Below, piece by piece: positions 35,110 through 45,600 of a DNA stretch of 64,000 nucleotides. How positions within the stretch are numbered: position 1 is the first letter of the stretch; each line of letters starts with the position of its first letter. Source of the stretch: Fragilaria crotonensis (Eukaryota > Bacillariophyta > Fragilariophyceae > Fragilariales > Fragilariaceae). Position numbers and translations under genes: made by a program. The stretch is from assembly GCA_022925895.1 (NCBI GenBank), contig JAKSYS010000184.1, positions 29,941-93,940 on the forward strand, given 5' to 3'. The notes beneath the pieces were generated by a model. It saw nothing but the letters and a program-made list of their open reading frames with translations. It made no database searches and was not told the DNA's origin.

Positions 35110-36333
35110 TTAAAACACAAAACAGGAACAGTCATAACCTTCCGCATACAGGTTTCGGAAGTATTCGCACGTGTTAGCCAATTCAGGATCCGGCTCCACC
35201 AATTCAACAAAGATGTAAAATGCGAGAGGCAATCCGGAGAAGAGCAAGATAATACCGAGCAACCTCCAGAGAGTCCGAGACAGTCGGTTGCGAATGGGCC
35301 TTGCAAAACAGATAACGCCCACGAGAAAGCCAGTTCCCATGCCTCCCATGTGCGCCGACCAATCAATATATGTGAAGAAGCTGAGACCCATTACCACAGA
35401 GAGCGAGCATAGCACCGAACTCAATTGTTCTAGTCGAATCGATTCCGCCTCTCCTCTAGTAAATTCGAAGCAGACTTGCGTCACAACTTCAGCAAGCTTA
35501 GCTCCGAAAAGGCCCATGATAGCAGCTGAAGAACCCACACCTACGGTATCTGGATTTGCCGAACAACTGACAATCTGAGATCCCACAACCGAGATAACGT
35601 AAATCCAGAGATATCTCGTTGAACCCCATTCACGCTCAAAATACGCACAGGTCTCAAGTTGAACAGCAGCATTGACCAGGAGTTGCAGCACGCCGACATT
35701 GAGAAAGGCGGGCGTGATGACGCGCCACCATTCTCCATTTTTCAGCAGAGTTGGATTTTTCCCGCCCCACTCGGAGAGTGTGTCAGGATAGCTTCCAACA
35801 AAAGGATTTACGTCGAGTGGAGCTACTCCACAAAGGGAAAGTTGTAAGGCCAAAATGAGAAGTTGTAAGGCAGACAGTACAATCGAGAGGTAAGCAAAGC
35901 TTTGTTTGGTCCTGTGGTAGTCTCCTTCTTCCAGCATTTGATAGAGGTCGCTGATTTGTTGCGCCCTCGCTCTTGCATAAGCTTCAATGTCCGACGACAT
36001 CGACATGGTCATATCCCGGGTTGAATAGTAAGAATCCGTCTGGAATCCGTCAGACTGAGATTGTGACAGTTCAGATCCATCATCTATTGTCTCTTGTAGG
36101 ATTGGAGTTCTGTATTTATCATCACCTTGTCTGTCTACTTTGGAAACCAACATGTCAATAGGATCTGATCCTCGCGTTCGTCGATCCTGGTCCCTTGGCA
36201 TCTGCTCCTTGGGGGGTTCATACTGTTGATTCTGCATCTCCGCCGCGTGACGCACACTTGCCGGGGGAGAGATTGTGTCCACCTGATCGGAGAGGTTGCT
36301 TGTTAACGTTGTCATATATTTGTCGTTCTCCAT
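35110..36333 (-). CDS. Rhomboid family intramembrane serine protease
   Basis: 407 residues starting at ATG 36333. A long polar N-terminal region (about 140 residues, Gln/Asp/Ser rich) precedes seven or so hydrophobic segments. The rhomboid hallmarks are present: 'NGEWWRVITPAFLNVGVLQL' (W-R loop 1), the catalytic Ser in 'VGSSAAIMGLFGA' (G-x-S-x, Ser269), and the catalytic His in 'DWSAHMGGMGTGFLVG' (His328). Both members of the Ser-His dyad are therefore present and activity is plausible. It cleaves membrane proteins within the bilayer; the substrate and compartment are unknown. The C-terminus ends in a Cys-rich 'YDCSCFVF'. It is convergent with SMC3 (172 bp) and divergent from CK1. Confidence 0.9.
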   Translation of the reverse strand: MENDKYMTTLTSNLSDQVDTISPPASVRHAAEMQNQQYEPPKEQMPRDQDRRTRGSDPIDMLVSKVDRQGDDKYRTPILQETIDDGSELSQSQSDGFQTDSYYSTRDMTMSMSSDIEAYARARAQQISDLYQMLEEGDYHRTKQSFAYLSIVLSALQLLILALQLSLCGVAPLDVNPFVGSYPDTLSEWGGKNPTLLKNGEWWRVITPAFLNVGVLQLLVNAAVQLETCAYFEREWGSTRYLWIYVISVVGSQIVSCSANPDTVGVGSSAAIMGLFGAKLAEVVTQVCFEFTRGEAESIRLEQLSSVLCSLSVVMGLSFFTYIDWSAHMGGMGTGFLVGVICFARPIRNRLSRTLWRLLGIILLFSGLPLAFYIFVELVEPDPELANTCEYFRNLYAEGYDCSCFVF

Positions 36334-37279
36334 GACAAACGGTGACACCTCCGGATTCTACACAACTTACGTACTCCGCTCTACAAGACTGGGACAATTT
36401 TCCAAACCCAATGCGAAAAATGTGGGTTGTCGTTTATTCTGGACTGCGATCAATGAGCGGCGACAACAACGAATGTCACCTTGCCTAAGTTTGTTGCTTG
36501 TGTACAAGTATCAATGGGTTGAACAACTCGGCGTTTGCGGGTTGTTCGGAGCAAACAAAGAGAACTGATGAAGCCAAGAGAATTTGACTTCAGATCGGCG
36601 ATTTGAAACTGTCACTTTGGGACGAGACGTGAGTTAATGAGGAGTCGTAGTACCAGGTACAGGTACAAGTACAAGTAGCAGTACAGTAGACTTCGTCATC
36701 GTTTTCCTGGTGAGCACGCCCGCCGGACACAAAAAACGTTACGAAGAGAAAATCTAATTTATTAGAGTACTTATACATATATCAAACGAAAGAAAATTGA
36801 CTCATGTACAACCCGTATGTCTTACATGTCGAGTTATTTTTGATTGAATCGTAATAGGTTTGCGGGAGTACTACCTGGTTCTACGGAGTACTCCGAATAC
36901 AAAGGACTCCATTTCTTAATAATGAAGCAACTCCGGTAAATGACGGTTCGCCTACCGATTGAAGATAGCTAAATTTCTAGTCGGTCCACCTTCAGGCAGT
37001 GCGCCGCGCTTCTCTTAAAGTTTGATCCGAGTGTCCGAGTCCCTTAAACGTTCCTGCTTGCATACAGCCTGCGACGAGGTGTGGACTGTGATGCCTGGGA
37101 ACACAAGGCGCTTTGTTGGCTACCAACCACACTAAACTTGCAATTCCGTGAGTCTGCGAGCGCAATACATACGTTGCCGCCCCTCATCGTTCTACAGAAT
37201 CTCCTTCCTTCATCTCCATCCAAGCACACAGCTTCCCGCAGAGTTTACTTCCATCCCATCCGTACACTTCCACTCCAAG
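36334..37279. other. Divergent intergenic region, rhomboid/CK1
   Basis: 946 bp holding the promoters of both neighbours. A GTAC-rich patch lies at 36645-36690 and another near 36865-36900. No coding region was accepted. Confidence 0.4.
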
Positions 37280-38686
37280 ATGGAGTTGCGTGTGGGCAAA
37301 AAGTACCGGCGGTCGTAAGATTGGGTCTGGTTCTTTTGGAGATATTTATCTTGGAACGAATATGACCACCGGCGAAGAAGTTGCCATCAAGCTGGAGTCT
37401 GTCAAAACCAAGCATCCACAGTTACTTTATGAGTCAAAGATCTATCGGATTCTCCATGGTGGATGTAAGTCATTCCTTCAGTCGAGTTGCCGCTGTTTTG
37501 CGTTCGAGCTCGAATTTAGGGTTTCGAGTTTCTCCATATGTTCGTCCTGTTCTTGGCGTCACCAGAGACCTCGCATTCTGTTCGCTAATGAGTCCTTTTT
37601 CTTTCTGGTCATGCAGTGGGCATTCCAAACGTAAGATGGTACGGTATAGAGGGCGATTATAACGTCATGGTCCTTGACCTTTTGGGTCCGTCCCTTGAAG
37701 ATTTGTTCAATTATTGCGGAAGGCGCTTCCAACTGAAGACTGTGTTGATGTTGGCAGACCAACTCCTGGGTAGACTGGAGTATGTTCACACCAAATCGTT
37801 CATTCATCGTGATGTCAAGCCTGACAACTTCTTGATTGGTCTTGGCAAGCGCCAATCGGTCATTCATATTATTGATTTCGGTCTTGCCAAGAAGTACCGT
37901 GATCCGAGATCGCATCAGCACATCCCTTATCGCGAGAATAAAAACTTGACTGGAACAGCCCGTTATGCATCAATCAACACACACATCGGTATTGAGCAAT
38001 CTCGTCGTGATGACTTGGAATCTCTTGGATATGTCCTCATGTACTTCATCCGGGGATCTCTGCCATGGCAGGGACTGAAGGCAAATACGAAGAAGCAAAA
38101 GTATGAACGCATCATGGACCGGAAGATGTCAACAAGTACCGAACAGCTCTGCAAGGGATACGCCACTGAATTCCGATCCTACTTCGAATACTGTCGGTCG
38201 CTTCGATTTGAGGATCGCCCTGATTACGCCTACCTCAAGCGTCTCTTCAAGGAACTCTTTTACCGCAAGGGATTTCAGTACGACAACATGTTTGATTGGA
38301 CCGTCCTCAACTTGCAACAGGAGCGCTCCAGAATCCCGTCTGATCGCCCCCTTGGATCTGCAGGCGGCGATCAAAGAGCGCCGGATCAGCCCCCAGTGCA
38401 GCAGCCAGATCGTGACGATGAGGACAATTATCGCCGACCTGCTGCGGACGCTAATAGACTAGGAGACCACTATGGTGCTGGGGCTCGTGATCAATCCCAG
38501 CGCAGTGGATCCAGAGGGTATGGCGGACGTGGAGGAGCCGGCCCTTATGCAGCTCAAGCGCAGCCGGTTGTTCCAGCAGCCGCGGGCTTCGCTGAGAGTA
38601 GGTCCCAGCAGAATGCGTCGGGTACTGAATCCCATCAAGGGGAGGAAAAGCCAGCTGGATATGGTACTAAGTCAACGGGACAGTGA
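37280..38686 (+). CDS. Casein kinase 1, delta/epsilon type, frameshifted in exon 1
   Basis: A serine/threonine kinase of the CK1 delta/epsilon group. Exon 1 is 37280-37464 and exon 2 is 37617-38686; the 152-bp intron has donor GTAAGT, acceptor ATGCAG and phase 1. Motifs: '[10 protein letters not shown]' start, the Gly loop '[13 protein letters not shown]', 'EEVAIKLE', '[14 protein letters not shown]', '[20 protein letters not shown]', '[20 protein letters not shown]', '[20 protein letters not shown]' and '[12 protein letters not shown]'. The C-tail is Gln/Gly/Arg-rich with RG repeats. The ATG reading hits TAA at 37316 because 'tac cgg cgg tcg taa' is out of frame with the Gly loop. Two missing bases after 'taccgg' (or one extra) near 37311 would give the family's usual Tyr-Arg-Leu-Gly-Arg-Lys. 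All other parts are intact, so sequencing error is likely but unproven. Confidence 0.9.
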
Positions 38687-39021
38687 TGGACGAGGATAAG
38701 GCATTAATTTCTCAATAAAAAGTATTAACCATTCAACTGAGATAGGCTAGTTGCGCATTCCTGCACCCTGCAACTGCTCTAACGAAAATAATGACGTGAA
38801 GCGGTAACAGACTCATGCCGAACAATAGGGTTTGTGTCGAGCATGTGCAAGGATACGTTCAATTCCCGGATCACATCATTCGCGAAGCACAACTAAAAAT
38901 AACCATGGGTTCCTTCCCCGGCATTTAGCTAACATGCTATAGAATAAGCAAATGTGATGCAATAAAAATACATCAGCAAATCAGCCATCCCATTCCGTCC
39001 TTAAGCAGGATATCCATTCGA
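38687..39021. other. Convergent 3' region, nothing else seen
   Basis: 335 bp between the stop codons of CK1 and the histidine kinase. AATAAAAAG occurs at about 38714, a possible polyadenylation signal for CK1. Confidence 0.4.
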
Positions 39022-41013
39022 TCAGGAAATCATCGACGATCTGAGCAGCAGATAGATGCTACGACGCCACCACAGTGACGTGAGACGTAATTTTGATCCT
39101 GCCGGTACCAAGATTGTTTTCTGTATTACTTTTTTCAGCATATGCAATTTCACCGGCTTGCCAAGACAGTCGTTCATTCCAGCATCCAAATAGAACTGAA
39201 GATCGCGATGCTCGTAACTTGCCGTCAAACCTATCACTGGAAGACTCGCCTTGGTGCGCCCTGACGTGCGAATTTGCTTCGTCGCTGCGACGCCGTCGAG
39301 AACGGGCATTTGGACATCCATGAGCACAAGATCGAAGTCGGTCGTCTTACAAACGTCGACCGCCATTTGACCATTGTCTGCAATAGTGACGTGGTGACCC
39401 ATACGTTGCAACATGGATATAACCATCTTCTGACTAACCTTGTTGTCCTCAGCGACCAAAATTCGCAGCGCCGTTTTATCTGTAGAATCAATAGCAGAAG
39501 CCCTTCCTTCAGCTTTGGCCCGTTTGGCACAACGTTCCGATGCCTCACTGTCAGGAAGCTCAAACGGGATCTCAACGATGAGGGTCGTACCCTTCCCCAC
39601 TTCACTCTCCAGGCTTATTGACCCTCCCATGTTCTCAGACAGGCTCTTACAAATAGCTAGGCCAAGGCCAGTTCCTCCGTAGTTTCGAGCAACAGAAGCA
39701 TGCGCCTGCTGATATTTTTCGAACACTATAGCCTGTCGACTTGGATCAATCCCTACCCCTGTATCGGCGACTTCGAATCGTACTCGCACAGGGGACGTCT
39801 GGTGTGTGTCAGTTTTTACGATTGAGACTGTCAAGGTGATGGAGCCCTGATCAGTGAATTTGATCGAGTTCTGTAATAAGTTGAGCAATATTTGTCGTAT
39901 TCGGTTCGGATCTCCGATCAGGTGTCGAGGTAGATCGTCCGCCAGAATACTTCGGACCAGCAATCCCTTCTCCCTGGCCTGTGCTTCGATTGCTGCGATG
40001 CAACAACCTAAAACACCCGTGGGGTCAAAGCAAATATTCTCCAAGAGAAGCTTGCCATTTTCTAGTTTCGTATAGTCCAGGAGATCGTTGATGATGGCCA
40101 TGAGCAATCCGCTTGCGTTGTTGATCATTTTGACTTGTTCATACTGCTCCTGTGACAAGTCCGTGAGTCCCAAGAGATCAGTGTACCCAACAATTTGATG
40201 CAGTGGCGTCCTAATCTCATGCGCCATAACAGCCATGAATTCCGACTTGAGATGAGCATCACTTGCCTCCTTTCGAGCCTCTTTTATTTCTGATATGTCC
40301 CTGGCGCTGTAGAGTATTCTGCTCTCGGAGCTGACAGGGTCCCTGCTTTTTCGAACGGAAATGTTGAACCACTTTGGGCCTCCGTTGGTATAGTTCTCTG
40401 CTTCGACATTATAGTCATGACCTTCACGTACTTTCTCCAAGACAGCCTTCCCCACAACTTTATCAACGAAGCGAGCCAAAAAGGTGCCGGTTTCGCCTAC
40501 TTCTGGAGTTCCGAAAACACTGAAAGCCTCTGGATTTTGGTAGACCAGATTGCCCTCAATGTCAAACTGACAGACTGCCAGTGGTAGATGTCGCAATATT
40601 TCAACTCCACGAGTCGCGGATTGATCGATCTCGCGACTACCTGGTATCTCTGCTTCCACAAGAGCAGCAACTCGCCCACCGTCTATCCGTATAGCGGACG
40701 CCGTATACCGCATAGTGGTTGCCCCCCGGCCTGAAGGGTACGCTGTCCATGACTCTTTTATTATTTCTCCTCGACTTAGCCGATTCAATTGATCTTGCAT
40801 TCGTCGAGCGGTAGCTTCCGTCAAATCGTCGGCGAAGTTTCTGGCCAGAAGCTCGTCAAGGCTTTTAGCATTCCAGATCTTGAGTCCTTCCTTATTGCTC
40901 CAAAACATGGACTTCTTCTCAATATCAAAGACCCACACAGGATGTTGAAGGACATTGAAGATCTCCAAATCATTCTGCTGGTAACAACGGGTCGGATTGA
41001 CTTCCATTCTCAT
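39022..41013 (-). CDS. PAS-containing hybrid histidine kinase
   Basis: A phosphorelay sensor of 663 residues from ATG 41013 (ATG 41007 also fits). Two PAS-like regions lie at the N-terminus ('IFNVLQHPVWVFDIEKKS' and 'ILRHLPLAVCQFDIEGNLVY'), then HisKA with the phospho-acceptor His265 in 'FMAVMAHEIRTPLHQIVGYT', the HATPase N-box 'DPNRIRQILLNLLQNSIKFT', G-boxes 'EVADTGVGID' and 'NYGGTGLGLAICKSL', and a C-terminal receiver with Asp566 in 'DFDLVLMDVQMPVLDG' and the conserved Lys in 'GKPVK'. All catalytic residues are present. No membrane helix is seen, so it is probably soluble. The frame stays open 204 bases upstream into a retroelement LTR but with no ATG there, so the LTR does not add coding sequence. 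Confidence 0.93.
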   Translation of the reverse strand: MRMEVNPTRCYQQNDLEIFNVLQHPVWVFDIEKKSMFWSNKEGLKIWNAKSLDELLARNFADDLTEATARRMQDQLNRLSRGEIIKESWTAYPSGRGATTMRYTASAIRIDGGRVAALVEAEIPGSREIDQSATRGVEILRHLPLAVCQFDIEGNLVYQNPEAFSVFGTPEVGETGTFLARFVDKVVGKAVLEKVREGHDYNVEAENYTNGGPKWFNISVRKSRDPVSSESRILYSARDISEIKEARKEASDAHLKSEFMAVMAHEIRTPLHQIVGYTDLLGLTDLSQEQYEQVKMINNASGLLMAIINDLLDYTKLENGKLLLENICFDPTGVLGCCIAAIEAQAREKGLLVRSILADDLPRHLIGDPNRIRQILLNLLQNSIKFTDQGSITLTVSIVKTDTHQTSPVRVRFEVADTGVGIDPSRQAIVFEKYQQAHASVARNYGGTGLGLAICKSLSENMGGSISLESEVGKGTTLIVEIPFELPDSEASERCAKRAKAEGRASAIDSTDKTALRILVAEDNKVSQKMVISMLQRMGHHVTIADNGQMAVDVCKTTDFDLVLMDVQMPVLDGVAATKQIRTSGRTKASLPVIGLTASYEHRDLQFYLDAGMNDCLGKPVKLHMLKKVIQKTILVPAGSKLRLTSLWWRRSIYLLLRSSMIS

Positions 41014-41155
41014 ACAATTGCCTTGAAAAAAAAACACTTGAGATCCAGACAACAACGTGTGATCGTGCAGTTCGTTTTCTCTAGCACCGTTGGCTCTCGA
41101 ATCCTGATTCCCGATGTGTAACGTCTTGTGAATTGATAGATGACTTCGGACTTCG

Positions 41156-41309
41156 TGATTTGAGTTGACCGTGCAAACTGTGTACGATACAACAGTATGA
41201 CAGTGCGATAGTGCCAATTGCTGATATGATGAGTTGTATGCTCACTGTTACGAATAAACGCTTTTAACACGATGTTACGTCCTAGTCATCCTATGGCTTA
41301 ATTTATTCA
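41156..41309 (+). repeat. 5' LTR of copia element A
   Basis: 154 bp, TGATTTGAGTTG...TTCA. It contains AATAAA at 41253-41258, a possible polyadenylation signal, and ends directly before the primer-site-like sequence. Its 5' edge is 143 bp from the histidine kinase start codon. Confidence 0.9.
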
Positions 41310-41322
41310 GTTTATCAGACCC
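41310..41322 (+). other. Candidate primer binding site of element A
   Basis: GTTTATCAGACCC follows the LTR directly, the same position as GGTTATGAGCCC in element B. Its complement GGGTCTGATAAAC looks like a tRNA anticodon arm with loop CTGATAA rather than the iMet loop CTCATAA. It is either a mutated iMet half-tRNA site or one for another tRNA. Confidence 0.5.
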
Positions 41323-41711
41323 AAGACGCTCAGCAACTTACAACATGCCCTGAACCGACCTGTATAAGTCGTACCCGACGATATTGTCATTGAGCAGCCA
41401 GAAAAGCGCGCTAAAGCAACTGGTCCATCCAATAATTTCTCACCTCACAATTTGACAATATATATGCCGGCCTAGACACGCCGACAAACTATCTCTTGCG
41501 TGTGACCCTTAGTGTGATGTTGGACCACATGGCCGCGCAAGGCAACCATTGTGATCACCCCATGGATGCAAATGATGGATAGAACAACCATCACATCGTT
41601 CAAAAGGATTTTTCCATCAGGACAAGCGACCCAACGATCCCAACGCATGACGGGATGCGTTTTAGCAAAATATATATCTTCATAACCTGAATATATCGCA
41701 TCTCACTGGAC
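41323..41711 (+). other. Leader of element A, no open frame
   Basis: About 390 bp between primer site and the readable part of gag. The N-terminal part of gag, which should lie here, is not recognisable, so it is probably deleted or decayed. Confidence 0.45.
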
Positions 41712-42632
41712 GTGAAATCAACGCACGATTTCCCAGTGGAGAACCGTTTGCCCGCACTCACTTCTTCAGTTTTTGCCTTTCGAAACCGACCCAAGATAAC
41801 CAGGGAACACTCTTGTTGGACGTACGTGAAGCCTGCTCAGCGCACGCGCGATGGGAGGATGGCTTTCCTTAATCTCCAGCAACATTTCCTCGGACCGAAC
41901 AATGTTGATAACATGGCAACACTTGCAGAAGATAAGCTCAAGAACACGGTCTACAACGGAGAGCAGCGCCGTTGGGACTTTGAGCGCTACGTGAACGTCC
42001 ATAAACAACAGCATTCCATTATGGAAGGGCTTGTTGAACATGGTTATACAGGAATCGACCCAAGATCCAAGGTTCGGTTCCTGCTCGACGGCATCAAGTC
42101 CGACAAGTTTGACGCCGTTAAAACGCGCATCATGTCCGACGAAAGGCTTCGCAGCGACTTTGACGCCTGTGTAACCCTCTACCAAGATTATATTCGCCAG
42201 ACCTCAAAATCAAGGACCAACGCCACGGTCAACATCTCGGAAGTCAAGGTGGGGGGAAAACGCAAGGCCAGTAGTGGCGCCGTCGAAGACCGGTACTACA
42301 CCAAAGAGGAGTACAACGAATTGTCTCCTGAACAGAAGAAGGAACTTTCCTCCAAACGTCTCAAGCGAGGCCACAAGCCCGGTTCAAAGGACAGCAAGGT
42401 TAAGGGGACTCGAGCGGAGAAAGGGAGCACCAAAGATGTCATCAAGAATCTTCGTGCTATGAATCGCCAAGTCTCCCAGCTTGCAAAGCAGATGGGTAAA
42501 ACGGGCGTGAATGACGACGACACCGACACCTCTACCCAATCTGATACCGTCACGACGAACGACGATAAGGACAAGAAGGCGAGCAATCGCACTAATCCTT
42601 CATTGATTCGTCAGAAGCGAGAATCCAAGTGA
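41712..42632 (+). pseudogene. Copia A gag, N-terminally truncated
   Basis: The C-terminal part of a copia gag. It carries 'DCWTYVKPA'-like 'HSCWTYVKPAQRTRDGRMAF', 'LGPNNVDNMA', 'RRWDFERYVNVHKQQHSIME' and 'IDPRSKVRFLLDGIKSDKF', then a Lys/Asp-rich tail without a CCHC knuckle. The reading has no ATG at its start, and the first ATG is at the Met of 'MAFLNLQQHF'. It stops at TGA 42630-42632, after which pol continues in the same frame. Confidence 0.75.
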
Positions 42633-42644
42633 CGCGACGTCACG

Positions 42645-45600
42645 TTGGGCGCGCTCCGCACCCTCGGATCTCTTGACGTCACAGTTGAAGAGTCACGGAC
42701 CGACTTGGACTCGCACGCCGACCAGTGTGCAGTCGGCCATAACGCTCTTATAGTACATGATTATGAACGTCCTATCAATGTCTCAGGATACGACCCGTCC
42801 GGTCCGATTGCCAAAGACTTACGTACTGTGTCCGCGGCACTGGCCTACGACGATCTGCTCAGTGGTGAAACTGTGATCTTGATGATACATCAGGCCATAT
42901 ATATCCCGGACCTAAGTCATAATTTATTGTCGCCCATGCAACTTCGTCTTAATGACGTGATTGTGAACGAGACGCCTCGTTTCCTCACTGAAAACCCCGA
43001 CGAATTTACGCATACGATTTTAATTCCTGACACGGCGATGGGCCGCCCATATGTAATTCCCCTTGGAATTCACGGAGTGACATCCACGTTTCCAACCCGG
43101 AAGCCCTCAATCTCCGAATTTGAGTCTTTACCGCACGTCGAACTCACCAGTGAGGATCCGCCTTATGATCCCCACGACACAACTTTTGCTTCTCAAGAGC
43201 GATCATTAATTTCCACCGTCTGGGAAACAGGGGACCGTATTGGAGCCGCCCCATCCAGCCGTCGACTCTGTTCGGTTTCCCATACGCTTGAGGTGGCAAA
43301 GGCGATATCGGTCGGATCCGATGCTGCAACATTGTCGTTGAAACAAACCTCGGTGATCCACGATGACATGCTGCTCTATGATTCAATTACCAGCAACATC
43401 TCCGTCTTGCGCAAGTACGGAAGTAGTGGGAAGCAATTTAAACCTGAACAGCTTGCGAAGAATTGGGGTATCGACTTGGCAACGGCGAAACGAACGATAG
43501 ACGTAACGACGCAGCGAGGAGTCCGCACCGTACTGCACCCGACCCTATCGCGACGCTTTCGAACTAACGATCGACAGCTACGATATCGGAGACTAGCGAT
43601 TGACTGTTTCACTGACACGCTGATATCGAACATCCCGTCCCGACGCAATAACAAATATGCGCAGATCTTCTCCACTTCCGACGGATGGTGCCGGGCATAT
43701 CCCATGGCTAAGAAGTCGATGGCACATGAAGGTCTGTCGCTACTGTTCCAAAGAGATGGTGTCCCCAACACCATCATCATGGACGGAGCGAGGAGCAGAC
43801 GATGGGGAATTCCGAAGAAAGTGTCGCGAAGTTGGCGTGCACGTGAAACAAACGGAACCGCACTCCCTTGGTCGAATTCTGCGGAAGCTGCGATCCGAGA
43901 ACTAAAGGGAGTCGGACGACAAATGGTTCGGTCGAAGGCACCGAAGCGATTTTGGGACGACTGCCTCGAACGTGAGGCGTACGTTAGATCCTTCACTGCT
44001 CACGACATCTACAAATTGAATGGACAGGTTCCGGAAACGATTGTAAGTGGCGAGACTGCCGACATTTCCCCCTCCAATTTGGATGGTACGAATGGGTTAT
44101 GTTCCGAGACACCTCGGTCACATACCCGGACGAAGCAATGGTGCTGGGCCGCGACCTAGGCCCTGCAATTGATATCGGTCCAGCCATGACGCGGAAAGTG
44201 TTGAAAGCCAATGGCGAAGTCGTGTACCGATCCACGGTAAGATCACTCACGCCCGATGAAATTGCTGATGCAACGGCAAGGACTGCGCGTGAAAAGTTTA
44301 CCGAATCGGTGAACAAGATCTTTGGCGAGGGCTTCAAGTATGAGGACTTTGCCAGTAATCCCGAACTTGAGTCTTTCGATACGCCAATTTACGATCGATA
44401 CGATGACGATGTTGACGGCGCGGCTCCACTGGTTGCTGACGATGTCGACGATGACGACGTCGATACTTACGACCAATATATTGGAGCCGAAGTCGAACTT
44501 CCAATCGGTGGAAGGATGATGTGCAAAGGTGAGGGACGCAAACGTATGGCCGATGGAAGCGTCGTCGGTCGTGCCAATCCCAACCCCATACTTGACACTC
44601 GAACGTACGAGGTCGAATTCCCCGATGGCCAAATTGCGGAGATGGCAGCGAACGTCATCGCCCAAAATATGTATGCCATGTGTGATGAAGAAATCAATTC
44701 CTCCTACTCGCTGGAATCGTTGACCATCGGAAGGACGAAAACGCGATGTCACGCGCTGACATGTATATTCGAAAAGGGTCGAATACCCACATTCGAAAGT
44801 CGACGAAAGGATGGCGACTTTGTGTTGAGTGGAAAGACGGCAGCACCTCGTGGGAAAGGCTGGCTGACCTTAAAGAGTCCAATCCTTTACAAGTCGCCGA
44901 CTACGCAATATCGAAAGGCATTGAAGGTGAACCCGCCTTCGCGTGGTGGGTGCCACATATAATCCGACGACGTAATCGGATCATAGCGGCAGTGAAGACC
45001 CGATATCACAAACGAACCCATAAGTTTGGTATTGAGGTCCCCAAGACCTTTGCCGATTGCGTTCGCATCGACACTGAAAACGGCAACACTCTTTGGCAAG
45101 ATGCTGTACGTAAGGAGATGTCAAAAGTTCAAGTGGCATTTCAGACATTGGAAGAAGGGGCCGACCCACCGCCGACCTTCCAAGAAATACGATGCCATCT
45201 TATTTTTGATGTCAAGATGGAGGATTTTCAACGCAAGGCACGGTTTGTGGCGGGTGGTCACATGACTGCTAGTCCTCCAGCATCTGTGACATATGCAACA
45301 GTGGTGTCACGCGAGTCTGTGAGAATCGCGCTCACCTTAGCAGCATTGAACGACCTCGAAGTGAAAACGGCCGACATCGAAAATGCCTATCTCACCGCAC
45401 CTGTCGGGGAAAAGATTTGGTGTTTGCTCGGACCCGAATTCGGCGCTGATGCTGGGAAGAAAGCAATCATCGTGCGCGCTCTTTATGGATTGAAATCCGC
45501 AGGGGCATCATTTCGCAACCACCTGGCCGACTGCATGAGACATCTTGGATGGCAATCTTGCGTTGCGGACCAAGACCTTTGGATGAAGTCGGAAACTCGC

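Noticed and set aside
41014-41217. LTR-encoded N-terminal extension of the histidine kinase
   Set aside because: The frame is open into the LTR but has no ATG there; the first ATG is 41013.
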